Positions 8,581-16,546 of a stretch of 64,000 nucleotides of DNA are shown here, one piece after another. A program made the position numbers and the translations under genes. This DNA comes from Qipengyuania citrea. Lineage in GTDB: Bacteria > Pseudomonadota > Alphaproteobacteria > Sphingomonadales > Sphingomonadaceae. Below the pieces are notes generated by a model. That model searched no databases. It was not told where the DNA came from and saw only the letters and a list, made by a program, of their open reading frames with translations. Location: the NCBI RefSeq assembly GCF_024171405.1, contig NZ_JALJZT010000002.1, positions 2,356,001 to 2,420,000 of the forward strand, read 5' to 3'. Numbering within the stretch: the stretch's first letter is position 1; every line of letters begins with the position of its first letter.

Positions 8581-9510
8581 ATGACCACGTCCCGCCGCAC
8601 AGCTTCGACATCGCCTGCCGCGCGCATCACCGCCGCCATTATCGAAAAGCTCGAGCAAGGCACCAAACCTTGGGTCAAGCCGTGGCGCGGTGTGCCCGTC
8701 TCGCGGCCGTTACGTTCCTGCGGGACACCATATCGCGGTATGAACACCTTCTGGCTGTGGATGGTAGCCGACGGCTGTGGCTACGCCTCGCCCTACTGGA
8801 TGACCTATCGCCAGTGCCAGGCGATCGGAGGGCAGGTCCGCAAGGGTGAGAAATCGACCATCGCGATCTTCTACAGGAGCTACACCAAGGAGGTCGAGAA
8901 CGCCGAAGGCGAGGCCGACACCGAAAACCGGCGCGTGCTCAAGGCCTATGCCGTGTTCAACGCCGACCAGTGCGATGGCCTCCCCGAGTTCTATCATCCC
9001 AAGCCGCTGGTTGCCGCGCTGGAGCCCGAAGGGCGCGAAGACCGACTTGATGCCTTCTTCGGTCAAGTGGGCGCAGACCTGCGCCATCATGGCGCGCAGG
9101 CCTATTACGAGCCGCTTCGCGACCGGGTCACTATGCCGCGAGCCGAACTCTTTGATGCCTACGACCACTACTATGCGACGCTCGCGCACGAGCTGTCACA
9201 CTGGACGGGGCATTCTTCGCGGCTCGATCGCGATCTAAAGAACCGGTTCGGCAGCGACGCCTATGCTGCCGAAGAACTGATCGCCGAACTGTCTTCAGCC
9301 ATTCTTGGGGCCGAACTTGGTCTTCCGGTCACCCACCTCGACCATCACGCCAGCTACATCGCGTCCTGGCTCAAGATCCTCAAATCGGACGAACGTGCGA
9401 TCCTGACCGCGGCTGCCAAAGCCGAGGAAGCGGCCAACATGCTGCTCGAACTGGGTGGATGCCAATCCAACGAAAGCGAGACCGACATCGATCTCGCTGA
9501 TGCAGCCTGA
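8581..9510 (+). CDS. ardC: ArdC-family antirestriction protein
   Basis: 309 residues. The N-terminal ~130 residues resemble the ArdC ssDNA-binding domain (EKLEQGTKPWVKPW, then GMNTFWLW). The C-terminal part is a zincin-like metallopeptidase with HELSHWTGH at about 203-211 and a downstream glutamate in AAEELIAE. ArdC proteins enter or are made early in the recipient and protect incoming plasmid DNA from restriction. The position as first gene of a plus-strand leading region upstream of ssb and the relaxosome genes fits this. The ribosome site GGAG lies 7 bases before the ATG, in a leader motif shared with the DUF2493 gene. Confidence 0.9.
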   Translation: MTTSRRTASTSPAARITAAIIEKLEQGTKPWVKPWRGVPVSRPLRSCGTPYRGMNTFWLWMVADGCGYASPYWMTYRQCQAIGGQVRKGEKSTIAIFYRSYTKEVENAEGEADTENRRVLKAYAVFNADQCDGLPEFYHPKPLVAALEPEGREDRLDAFFGQVGADLRHHGAQAYYEPLRDRVTMPRAELFDAYDHYYATLAHELSHWTGHSSRLDRDLKNRFGSDAYAAEELIAELSSAILGAELGLPVTHLDHHASYIASWLKILKSDERAILTAAAKAEEAANMLLELGGCQSNESETDIDLADAA

Positions 9511-9521
9511 GGAGCCGTGAG

Positions 9522-9962
9522 ATGGGACGTTCCGTCAGCTATCCGACCGGCTCCGTGGTGGCCTTTCGCCTGCTAGATGACGGCGAAGACGACGATGTCG
9601 ACTGGGCCTACGAGTGCCTCATCGACGAGATCATCGATACCACAAAGGCAGCCTTCCCATCCTTCGAGGACTTCGATGGATGGCGCGGCCGCGAGGACCG
9701 TATCCTCCTGCGCAACGCCTTCGCCGATTGCGGCATATCGACCTATTGTGGGATCGCGGCGATCTGGCTCGCCGAGCGCGACGATGCCCGGTACTGGGAG
9801 GCCGATTTCTACAACCCACGAACGGCGAGAGCACGGCACTGGCTTGGCCAAGTCTCGGGTAGGTTCATCGACCTGTTTGGTGAGTTGCGCCTGGTCGGTC
9901 GGTTCTCAAATGGCGAAGCGATCTTCGAGCACTCCCGATCCATCTGCAACACCGGATCCTGA
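9522..9962 (+). CDS. Plasmid-associated protein of unknown function
   Basis: 146 residues, rich in aspartate and tryptophan and without membrane segments or a motif I recognise. It starts 11 bases after the ardC stop, with GAGGAG about 8 bases upstream, so it is probably co-transcribed with ardC. Its place in the leading region suggests an establishment or antirestriction accessory role, but nothing in the sequence proves that. Confidence 0.7.
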   Translation: MGRSVSYPTGSVVAFRLLDDGEDDDVDWAYECLIDEIIDTTKAAFPSFEDFDGWRGREDRILLRNAFADCGISTYCGIAAIWLAERDDARYWEADFYNPRTARARHWLGQVSGRFIDLFGELRLVGRFSNGEAIFEHSRSICNTGS

Positions 9963-9974
9963 TACTGCCTCATC

Positions 9975-10130
9975 CCTGTCCGCCGGGAGAGGCCCTTGGG
10001 CCGGTTGGGGCGCGCCGCAACCTGCGGCCCGTCGGCCCGTGTTGCCCGCGCCAGCCTAGGGCCGCAGGTTCCCCGCTACGCGGTGCGTCGCGCCCCTTTC
10101 CCCGGCCCTGATCGGGCTCCGGCGGACAGG
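9975..10130. repeat. 156-nt nested inverted repeat (long hairpin/cruciform)
   Basis: Four nested perfect stems share one axis. The outermost is 9975-9986 with 10119-10130 (12 bp, core CTGTCCGCCGG). Next is GGGCCGG 9998-10004 with 10102-10108, then GGGGCGCG 10007-10014 with 10089-10096, and innermost AACCTGCGGCCC 10019-10030 with 10059-10070. All pairings are exact. The element fills the space before the DUF2493 gene, leaving about 50 bases for the leader. A structure this long suits single-stranded DNA function during conjugation (ssDNA promoter or priming site) or a structured RNA. Confidence 0.85.
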
Positions 10131-10180
10131 TCCGAGGCAATGGTGCCTCCTCTCCTTGTCCCCCGATCAGGAGACACCCC

Positions 10181-11116
10181 ATGTACGACAGCTTCATTGA
10201 TCAATTGAGCGGCCTTGACTTGTCAGGCCTCAGCATCAGGCCCGCCCCATTCAACGCAACCGACTTTCCTTGCCAGGATGCGATCGACCAGACGCTTGGC
10301 GCCGTATGGTCCGACCTTTTCGCGATGTTTTCCGACACGGCCCTTGAGGCCGATGCCGAGGATATTGCCTGGGGCGTGGTCAATCTCTTTCACCGTGCCG
10401 CCAGCCGGAAGTCCGCTCAGCTTGATCGGGCCAGCGACGAGATCCGGGTCCTCCTCGCATCAGCCGATGGCTCCGAAGTGCATTCGAGCAATCTTGAAGA
10501 GCAGGTCGAGCGCGCGCAGGCTGCAGAAGCCAGCATGCTGGCCTTCGAGCAGATGCGCGAGGCTGCGGCAGCACTCTATCGCGACGAGACCGGGTCCTCG
10601 TGGAAGCCTGTTTCGGGCTCGCGCACGAGCCATTCGCGCCACCTTACCTCGGCTGTGATCGATGCCCGCGACTTCCTCCGCGCACGCGCTGAGAACAGGC
10701 GTCACGCCCTGATCCCGGAAGGCACTCCGGTCGTCTTCGCCGGCGGTCGCCAGAGCTTCGAGAGCTCCGAGGACGCGCGCGCCTACGCCGACAATATCTG
10801 GGCGACGCTGGACAAGGTTCGCGATGCGGTTCCCGATCTCTTCCTGGTCCATGGCGGCGACGGCAAGGGTGCCGATCGCCTCGCCGCGAGCTGGGCCGAG
10901 CGCCGCGAGGTCCAGCAGTTGACCTATTCGCTCGACCGTCGGCTTGGTGCCCGCGCCGGGTTCAAGCGCAACGAGCAGATGCTCTCGCTCAATCCGCGTT
11001 ACGTCGTCGCCTTTCCGGGCAATGGCGTGACCGAACGGCTGGTGATCGATGCCAAGACGCGCCGGATCACCGTGGTCGATCGTCGCGGCCCCTTGGGCAC
11101 CTCTCCCGGGTCCTGA
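10181..11116 (+). CDS. DUF2493 (SLOG-like) protein
   Basis: 311 residues. The C-terminal ~125 residues match DUF2493: VVFAGGRQSF, then LVHGGDGKGADRLAASWAE, then GFKRNEQML and YVVAFPGNGVTERL. This is a Rossmannoid nucleotide-binding fold of the SLOG/YspA type, common on conjugative plasmids. The N-terminal half is helical and of unknown role. Start ATG 10181 has GGAG 7 bases upstream within CGATCAGGAGAC. The actual ligand and function are not known to me. Confidence 0.82.
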   Translation: MYDSFIDQLSGLDLSGLSIRPAPFNATDFPCQDAIDQTLGAVWSDLFAMFSDTALEADAEDIAWGVVNLFHRAASRKSAQLDRASDEIRVLLASADGSEVHSSNLEEQVERAQAAEASMLAFEQMREAAAALYRDETGSSWKPVSGSRTSHSRHLTSAVIDARDFLRARAENRRHALIPEGTPVVFAGGRQSFESSEDARAYADNIWATLDKVRDAVPDLFLVHGGDGKGADRLAASWAERREVQQLTYSLDRRLGARAGFKRNEQMLSLNPRYVVAFPGNGVTERLVIDAKTRRITVVDRRGPLGTSPGS

Positions 11117-11186
11117 GGGGGCCTTTACAATCTGCAACTGCATTGCCCGGATGTGCATTCGGCGCAGACCCGACTATGGACCGGTC

Positions 11187-11456
11187 ATGCAACTTGACGA
11201 TCTGCTGCAGCGCTACTTTGCCACCACCGACCTCTCCGGGGTTGCTCCCGAGACGTTGTCAGCCGGCATCGAGCATTGCCGGGTTGATCTCGGCCTTGAG
11301 GAGGACCGGGGCAAGCGCTTTGCACTGTGGTCGTTCCTGCACATGTTCGGGTCCGCCCCCGAACTCGACGTGGCGTTCGAGAACGAAGAAGACCGGGAAG
11401 CTGCCCGCAACTTCATGGATCTGCTGGCGGCATCGGAAGGCGAAGGCGAAGCCTGA
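11187..11456 (+). CDS. Small acidic protein of unknown function
   Basis: 89 residues from ATG 11187, strongly acidic, with a C-terminal GEGEA tail and no membrane segment. It follows the DUF2493 gene by 70 bases and precedes the tandem repeats before ssb. Codon use is like its neighbours, so I take it as real. Longer versions beginning upstream are possible but have no better ribosome site. No family recognised. Confidence 0.6.
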   Translation: MQLDDLLQRYFATTDLSGVAPETLSAGIEHCRVDLGLEEDRGKRFALWSFLHMFGSAPELDVAFENEEDREAARNFMDLLAASEGEGEA

Positions 11457-11543
11457 TTGGAAGTGCCGGTCACGGCACCTTCAGACCCGCACCCGATACC
11501 CATCCGGCTTTCTTCGCGAACAGTCCTGAATCAGGTCAGCTGA

Positions 11544-11739
11544 GGACAGCAACCCGTTCCTTTCCGGCCGTGTGGTCGCGCTTCGCGCGCCTGCCCGCAC
11601 CACCCGTCATGAACGGGTTTCCCTTGGAGCTTCGCTCCAGCGGACAGCAACCCGTTCCTTTCCGGCCGTGTGGTCGCGCTTCGCGCGCCTGCCCGCACCA
11701 CCCGTCATGAACGGGTTTCCCTTGGAGCTTCGCTCCAGC
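11544..11739. repeat. Perfect-looking tandem duplication, 98 bp x 2, with internal hairpins
   Basis: Unit 1 is 11544-11641 and unit 2 is 11642-11739, identical as far as I can align them. Each unit holds an outer stem AACCCGTTC/GAACGGGTT (11551-11559 with 11611-11619; 11649-11657 with 11709-11717) and a small hairpin GGAGC-ttc-GCTCC. The pair occupies most of the 368-base gap upstream of ssb. It may be a structured leader, ssDNA promoter pair or protein-binding repeat. Confidence 0.8.
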
Positions 11740-11824
11740 GGTGCAGTCCTCCCATGTCCTGCTTCTTCTGAATGTTCGCAAGCCGGAGATGGTCTCCGGT
11801 TTGAGGAACTGAAGGACTACTATC

Positions 11825-12223
11825 ATGACCAATATCGCAATCCTCACTGGCCGCATCGCTCGCGAGCCCGATACCCGCGAGACCAAGGGCGGCACCAATG
11901 TCACCGGGATCACCGTCGTCACCGATCGCCCTGCACGCGACAAGGACGGCAAGACCTACAAGGACGAGAGCGGCTACACCGCCAAGGAAAGCGAGTTCCA
12001 CCGGGTGACCTGCTTCAACGGCCTCGCCAAGACCGTCGGCCAGTACTGCTCCAAGGGCCAGCTGGTATCGGTCCAGGGGCGCATCCACTACACCCAGTGG
12101 GAAGACAAGGACGGGGTCACGCGCTACGGTACCGAGATCCTTGCTGACAAGGTCGACTTCCTCTCCCACGGTAGTGGTTCGAGCGACGACAACGACAACA
12201 CCGACGCTCCCGATATCGACTGA
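11825..12223 (+). CDS. ssb: Single-stranded DNA-binding protein
   Basis: 132 residues with an OB fold typical of SSB: N-terminal MTNIAILTGRI, central EFHRVTCFNGLA and KGQLVSVQGRI, ending with an acidic tail SSDDNDNTDAPDID instead of the host DDDIPF-type tip. It binds ssDNA, and on conjugative elements it protects the incoming strand in the recipient. It sits in the leading region downstream of the 98-bp repeats and is followed by a strong bidirectional terminator. Confidence 0.93.
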   Translation: MTNIAILTGRIAREPDTRETKGGTNVTGITVVTDRPARDKDGKTYKDESGYTAKESEFHRVTCFNGLAKTVGQYCSKGQLVSVQGRIHYTQWEDKDGVTRYGTEILADKVDFLSHGSGSSDDNDNTDAPDID

Positions 12224-12248
12224 CATCGATCCCGATCGTCCCCTTACG

Positions 12249-12284
12249 AAGAGGCTCTGCCGCAAGCGGCAGGGCCTCTTCTTC
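12249..12284. terminator. Bidirectional intrinsic terminator between ssb and the convergent small gene
   Basis: A 15-bp stem, 12249-12263 with 12266-12280 (CTGCCGC/GCGGCAG core, GAGGC/GCCTC outer, one G-T pair), with a 2-base loop and flanking A/T bases on both sides. It lies between the ssb stop (12223) and the stop of the minus-strand gene (12290). Confidence 0.85.
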
Positions 12285-12289
12285 TGTGG

Positions 12290-12556
12290 TTACTGGGTTC
12301 TTGCCGCTGCATTCGAAGCACGGGTTGCACCACGCCCCGTCAGTTTCTCGATCGCGGCATTCTCGCCGAGTTTCCCGAGTTCTTCGGCAACCTGCCTCAG
12401 GCCCTTCTTCGAGAAGCTTTCGAGGCCGCTTCCCAAGATGATTTCGCCGAGTTCCCTGGCTGCTTGTACTTCGAGCTCGCGTTGTCTGGCGTCGAGCGCC
12501 TCGCGGTCTGCTTCGAGCTTTTGCAGGGCTACAATCGCGCTCCTGTTCCGGGGCAT
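12290..12556 (-). CDS. Small coiled-coil plasmid protein (DUF6437-like)
   Basis: 88 residues from ATG 12556 (MPRNRSAIVAL). A heptad-like helix (QKLEADREALDARQRELE) is followed by a helical C-terminus (SKKGLRQVAEELGKL). It resembles the DUF6437 family of small plasmid proteins often near ssb; I give that name from memory of the pattern. It is the only minus-strand gene in the leading region and ends at the shared terminator. Function unknown. Confidence 0.65.
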   Translation of the reverse strand: MPRNRSAIVALQKLEADREALDARQRELEVQAARELGEIILGSGLESFSKKGLRQVAEELGKLGENAAIEKLTGRGATRASNAAARTQ

Positions 12557-12900
12557 GTTACTTGTCCTTTTGTCCCCCTCGGATCTGCTCCCCAATTGCT
12601 TCTATGCCCGCGACATCGGGGTGTAGGAAAGGCAATTCGCACCCAGCAGATGTTTGATCCGGGTGGAGGTGGTGGGTTCTTGCTCACGGTTCTCCCAGCA
12701 TGATGGCCTTGCGCCTCCCGCCTCAAGGACGGCGGGGCCCCACCATTTTGCCCGCCACCGGATTGCATCCGGCAGCGAACAAAATCGTTACCCCCACCGC
12801 CGCTATTGCGGTCGCCCATTCGGGCGATCCCTGACCCGGGATGCACAAGACCATCGCGCGCACCTCCTGTCGTCTCACGACAGAAATCAGGAGGATTATC
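12557..12900. other. Intergenic region with a chain of hairpins
   Basis: 344 bases without a convincing gene. Exact short stems: CCGGAT/ATCCGG (12758-12772), ACCGC/GCGGT (12796-12812), TCGCCC/GGGCGA (12812-12827) and CTGTCGT-ctc-ACGACAG (12867-12883). The last is immediately before the ribosome site of the next gene (AGGAGG near 12890). It may be a structured leader or single-strand element. Confidence 0.6.
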
Positions 12901-13122
12901 ATGGCTTATTCGATGCATTGCGCCCTTCCGTCACGGAGCTATTTCGAGGCTCTCGAAACAGCCGAGAAGAGAGCGCTGCACAGCTTCTTCGATCAGCACG
13001 TTATCGAGGATGATGAACTCGGGTACTTTGCCCTCGACGAAGGTGACTACAACATCTTGCCAGCGCATCTCGCAGCGCGGGTGGTCCACACGGTCCACGG
13101 CGGCATGCTCGACGAGTTCTGA
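12901..13122 (+). CDS. Small hypothetical protein
   Basis: 73 residues, start ATG 12901 with AGGAGG upstream at good spacing, and a classic intrinsic terminator directly after the stop. This flanking makes it a real gene despite its size. It is acidic, has no membrane helix, and I recognise no family. Position suggests part of the leading-region set. Confidence 0.65.
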   Translation: MAYSMHCALPSRSYFEALETAEKRALHSFFDQHVIEDDELGYFALDEGDYNILPAHLAARVVHTVHGGMLDEF

Positions 13123-13133
13123 GACGACCGACA

Positions 13134-13167
13134 GGGCGGGAACCGGGAACGGTTCCTGCCCTTTTTT
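13134..13167 (+). terminator. Intrinsic terminator after the 73-residue gene
   Basis: An 11-bp stem, 13134-13144 with 13151-13161 (GGGC..GGAACC / GGTTCC..GCCC, one wobble), a 6-base loop, then six T at 13162-13167. Confidence 0.9.
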
Positions 13168-13765
13168 CTTGTTCGCCGGATAGTCCAATCAGGCACAAGA
13201 ATCAGGTTCGGTCGGTTGCTCTGACGGTCGCCCACCGCAATGCGGCGGCGCCCGATAAATGGAGCGGGGCTGTGGACGCACTCTGTCCCGCGCATCTTGC
13301 GATGCGCTCCTGAGGGTGCGGCGTGATCTGTTCTTGGGCCCCGCGCGCACTTGCGAACCGGCACCGGGTCGGGCGGCGGGAAGCTGGGCACGCGACATGC
13401 CCCGTTTGCCTTGCTTCCCACGCGCCCTTGGCCGCTGCCTTTTTCGCAGGTGCTGTCTTTGGCTGGAAGCGTCGAAATGCTCTCGATCTGCATCCGAAGA
13501 GGTGCCAGGCCTGGTTGCTCGCGCTCCATCGTGGAGGTCGGGAATGGTCGTCCTTGATCAATCCCCGTTGCTGACTGGACCACCTCGCGCACTTGGGAAC
13601 AAGGGAGCACACCCTACCCCGCGATTTCGGGATTTATCTCTCTGTTATTGCTAAAGAATGTGGTTATGGGCGAAATCAACCCGTCTGCGAGTTGAGCGGC
13701 TTTGCACTGATCCGCAGACAACTCACATCTCTCTATCACACTGAAATATTGTCTTAATCTTTCGA
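13168..13765. other. Gene-free region, probable origin-of-transfer zone
   Basis: About 600 bases in which the open frames on both strands look like chance frames. The right part is AT-richer and repeat-bearing: GTCTGCG 13683-13689 pairs exactly with CGCAGAC 13713-13719, and TGCGAGTTG recurs at 13686-13694 and 13771-13779. It lies directly before the traY-like gene, traD and traI, where oriT is expected. TATTGTCT (13747-13754, plus) and TTGTCT (13721-13716, minus) resemble the bases before nic in R388-type MobF origins. Which, if either, is nicked is unknown. Confidence 0.5.
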
Positions 13766-13794
13766 TTGACTGCGAGTTGTTCACGATTTATTCT
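13766..13794 (+). promoter_or_regulatory. Sigma-70-type promoter for traY-like/traD/traI
   Basis: TTGACT at 13766-13771 and TATTCT at 13789-13794 with an exact 17-base spacer, about 60 bases before the traY-like ATG. The spacer carries one copy of the TGCGAGTTG repeat, so a relaxosome or regulatory protein could also control this promoter. Confidence 0.6.
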
Positions 13795-13800
13795 CATCAG

Positions 13801-13846
13801 CACCTTCCGCAAGGTGAGCCAGGTTCCGTCGGCCCGACAAGGAACC
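13801..13846 (+). promoter_or_regulatory. Two leader hairpins, the second covering the ribosome site
   Basis: CACCTT-ccgc-AAGGTG (13801-13816) is followed by GGTTCC 13822-13827 pairing with GGAACC 13841-13846, with an inner GTCG/CGAC stem. The AAGGA ribosome site of the next gene (13839-13843) lies partly in the 3' arm, so folding would limit translation. Confidence 0.55.
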
Positions 13847-13852
13847 TGTTTC

Positions 13853-14185
13853 ATGACCCGACAAGATCGGCTTCAGACATTCGTATCTCTCTCCGTAGGT
13901 AACTGGGTTCGCCAGTGTGCCGCGGACCATGGCGTAAGTGTCAGCGTCTTTATCCGTGACCTCATTGTCGCAGCGTGGCAGCGCGATAACGAGGCGAAGG
14001 ACCGCCCCGCAGGGCTCGATCCCGCGCGCCAGGCTATCTTCATTTCGGTGGCGCTCGATGCGCTTCTAGCCAGCCATCCTGATGCGAGTTTGCGCGACCG
14101 TACCCACGAGGCGTACCGGCGACGCCTGGAGCGTCTTGGCCTCCCCGTCAACGCGAGCATGGGAGGCCATTCCCATGAAGCATAA
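13853..14185 (+). CDS. Relaxosome accessory protein, TraY/MobC-like (tentative)
   Basis: 110 residues from ATG 13853. The N-terminal half (VSLSVGNWVRQCAADHGVSVSVFIRDLIVAA) reads like a ribbon-helix-helix DNA-binding protein, and the C-terminus is helical and basic. A small DNA-binding protein directly upstream of traD and traI and beside the likely oriT is usually the accessory protein that bends oriT and recruits relaxase. Its end overlaps the traD start by 11 bases. A longer start at 13766 would overlap the promoter and is less likely. Confidence 0.65.
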   Translation: MTRQDRLQTFVSLSVGNWVRQCAADHGVSVSVFIRDLIVAAWQRDNEAKDRPAGLDPARQAIFISVALDALLASHPDASLRDRTHEAYRRRLERLGLPVNASMGGHSHEA

Positions 14186-16487
14186 TCTCCTGAACTTCAC
14201 CCGCGGGAGCCAGCTGCTCGGCCACTTTGGGTTCATGTTTGCAGCCGGCCTGAAGGGTCCGTTGATAGTCACCGGCCTTGTTGCTGTCGGCACGTGCTAT
14301 TGGGAAGTGCGGTCGGCTCTGAGTGATCACCAGATCTACCTGGTCTGGATGCACATCTACGCCAGTCTCTACGCCTTCATGGAGTTCGATCCGGCCAAAC
14401 TGGTCAACCTTGAATTGCTTGACGGCGAAAGGGTCGGCCTCCAGTTTGGCATCGTTCGCGAGTTCCCGTCGATGCGCGAGGCGGTCGAGGCGTTTCGATC
14501 GGCAGTGAAGCAGGGATTGCTCGTCGCGGCGGTCCTGTTGATCCCGGCATTCGTGTTCTTCTGGTGGTTCGCCGAGCGCTTTGGCGGGCGGTCGAAGGAG
14601 CGCAAGCACGAGCGCGGTGCAATGCTTGTTTCGCTCGACGAACTCGAAGAAGAAATCGAGCGTCACAACAAGGCATTCAGGGCCGAAGAACTGGGACGCA
14701 AGTTCGGCTGGAAGTGGCGGCTTGCCAGCTCGTCGGCGCTCGCCGAAGCGGGCCACTACCAACCCGCACATCTCGCCGGTGTAAGCTGGCCCTGGCGGCT
14801 CGAGCAGAGTCACGCCATGCTCATTGGCACGACCGGAACCGGCAAGACCGTGGCGCTCACCGAACTTGTTGCCGAAGCACGTGAACGCGGCCAGCGCGCG
14901 GTCATTTTCGACCTCACAGGGGCTTTCATTGAGGCCTTCTACGATCCCGCGCGCGACATCATTCTCAATCCTGTCGATGTTCGGTGTCCGCTATGGAGCG
15001 TGTTCAACGACTGCACGACGGAAGCTGAGTTTCACGCCGCGGCCGAAGCGCTCGTGCCCCATGACGGGGGTGGTTCAGAACAATTCTGGGTGCTCGCGGC
15101 GCGCATGCTGTTCGTCGAGATGTGTCTCCATCTTGCCCGCACCAACACAGCGACCAACGAGGCCTTGGCACGGCGGCTGATGACCGCTGACCTGTCCGAA
15201 GTGCATAAGCTGATGCGAGGAACGATGGCCGACCCGCTGACCGCTCCGGAGGCGGCCCGCATGGCGGAATCGATCCGCGCGGTGTTCAATGCGAATGCGA
15301 AAGTGCTCAAGCTCTTGCCCTCATCCGGACAGCGCTTTTCGGTCCGCGACTGGGTCAAAGGCGACTGCCAGGCGGGCTCGATTCTGTTCCTCTCTGCCCG
15401 CTATGTCGACATGAGCATCTCCTCGCAATTGCTCACGCTATGGCTCGACACGGCGATGAATACGCTGATGACGCTCGAGCGCACGCAGGACCTGCGGATG
15501 TGGTTCCTGATCGACGAGCTCGGTGCCCTTCATCGACTACCGGCGCTTGAAAAGGGGCTGCAAACGGCGCGCAACTTCGGCGGAGCGATCGTCACCGGGG
15601 TGCATGCGTTTGCCAAGCTCAAGGAAGTCTATGGCGAGAACATGGCCATGACGTTGTCCTCGCTTGCGCGCACCAAGCTTATCCTGGCGACGGCAGATCG
15701 AGAGACAGCGACCTGGTGCTCCGATTTCATCGGTCACCGGCAGGTGCGCGACATGGAAGAGGGCTACAGCTACGGGTACAACAATGCGCGCGATGCAGTC
15801 AGCCTGACGCCCAGGCGGCAGATCGAGCCGTTGCTCCTGCCCGACCAGTTCATGAACCTTCCGCGGCTGTCGGCCTACATCAAGTTTCCCGACGGATTCC
15901 CCGCTGCGCCGGTCTCGCTCATTCCGCGCACGCGTGGTCGTATTGCCGAAGGTTTCATCGCCCGCGAGAAACCGCTCATAAAGCCTGGCCAGGGTCCTGC
16001 GGCAGCGACGCCCCAAGCGAACCTGGGTTCGAAACCGAATGACGAGCATCCCGCTTCGAATGATGACGGTGCCGGTAAGCCTGTCGATTCAAAGCAGCTC
16101 AAATTCGACCTCGAAGGGCAGCGCCGTGTCGCCGATGAGCCGCAAGATCGGCAGGAGCCTGTGCCGCTTGAAAACCTAAATGCAGGGCGCGCTATTGGTG
16201 ATCTCGATGCCGAATCCCGGTCCGATACACATCTGGATGCAGGTCCAACGCTACCTCTCGCCGCAGTGCAAACCGGTGAAGATGCACCAGCAATGGGCGC
16301 GGAACAGCACCCGTCCGAACCAGAAACCGCCGGCGATGCTGCAGCTGGAAAAGGCGGTTCGACGCCACGAGGCCGTGCGGCGGAAAACGGGCGTCAGTCG
16401 CTCAAGCCGGTCGAAAAAGACCTGCGTGAAGGTGCGGTCGCAGATCCGCCGGAGAAGGATTTCGGCGAGTTCGAACCCGACATGTGA
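14175..16487 (+). CDS. traD: Type IV coupling protein TraD
   Basis: 770 residues from ATG 14175 (MKHNLLNFTRG). Two N-terminal membrane helices (about 27-47 and 115-136) bracket a periplasmic loop. Then comes a VirD4/TraD ATPase domain with Walker A GTTGTGKT (about 218-225) and Walker B WFLIDELG (about 443-450). The last ~180 residues are a low-complexity tail, as in F TraD, which contacts the relaxosome. It links the TraI-DNA complex to the secretion channel. It overlaps the upstream gene and is followed by traI. Confidence 0.95.
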   Translation: MKHNLLNFTRGSQLLGHFGFMFAAGLKGPLIVTGLVAVGTCYWEVRSALSDHQIYLVWMHIYASLYAFMEFDPAKLVNLELLDGERVGLQFGIVREFPSMREAVEAFRSAVKQGLLVAAVLLIPAFVFFWWFAERFGGRSKERKHERGAMLVSLDELEEEIERHNKAFRAEELGRKFGWKWRLASSSALAEAGHYQPAHLAGVSWPWRLEQSHAMLIGTTGTGKTVALTELVAEARERGQRAVIFDLTGAFIEAFYDPARDIILNPVDVRCPLWSVFNDCTTEAEFHAAAEALVPHDGGGSEQFWVLAARMLFVEMCLHLARTNTATNEALARRLMTADLSEVHKLMRGTMADPLTAPEAARMAESIRAVFNANAKVLKLLPSSGQRFSVRDWVKGDCQAGSILFLSARYVDMSISSQLLTLWLDTAMNTLMTLERTQDLRMWFLIDELGALHRLPALEKGLQTARNFGGAIVTGVHAFAKLKEVYGENMAMTLSSLARTKLILATADRETATWCSDFIGHRQVRDMEEGYSYGYNNARDAVSLTPRRQIEPLLLPDQFMNLPRLSAYIKFPDGFPAAPVSLIPRTRGRIAEGFIAREKPLIKPGQGPAAATPQANLGSKPNDEHPASNDDGAGKPVDSKQLKFDLEGQRRVADEPQDRQEPVPLENLNAGRAIGDLDAESRSDTHLDAGPTLPLAAVQTGEDAPAMGAEQHPSEPETAGDAAAGKGGSTPRGRAAENGRQSLKPVEKDLREGAVADPPEKDFGEFEPDM

Positions 16488-16546
16488 AAGGCAAATGGGC
16501 AGGGATTACCTGGCCGCGGGGGAAGCCGTGACAAGGACCAGACAGT

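Noticed and set aside
11544..11739. Possible CRISPR-like repeat
   Set aside because: Only two directly adjacent copies of 98 bp with no spacer; it is a tandem duplication.
13047..13610. A 187-codon minus-strand open frame in the gap before traY-like
   Set aside because: It would run through the intrinsic terminator and antisense to the end of the 73-residue gene; the product is Arg/Pro-rich with no recognisable domain.
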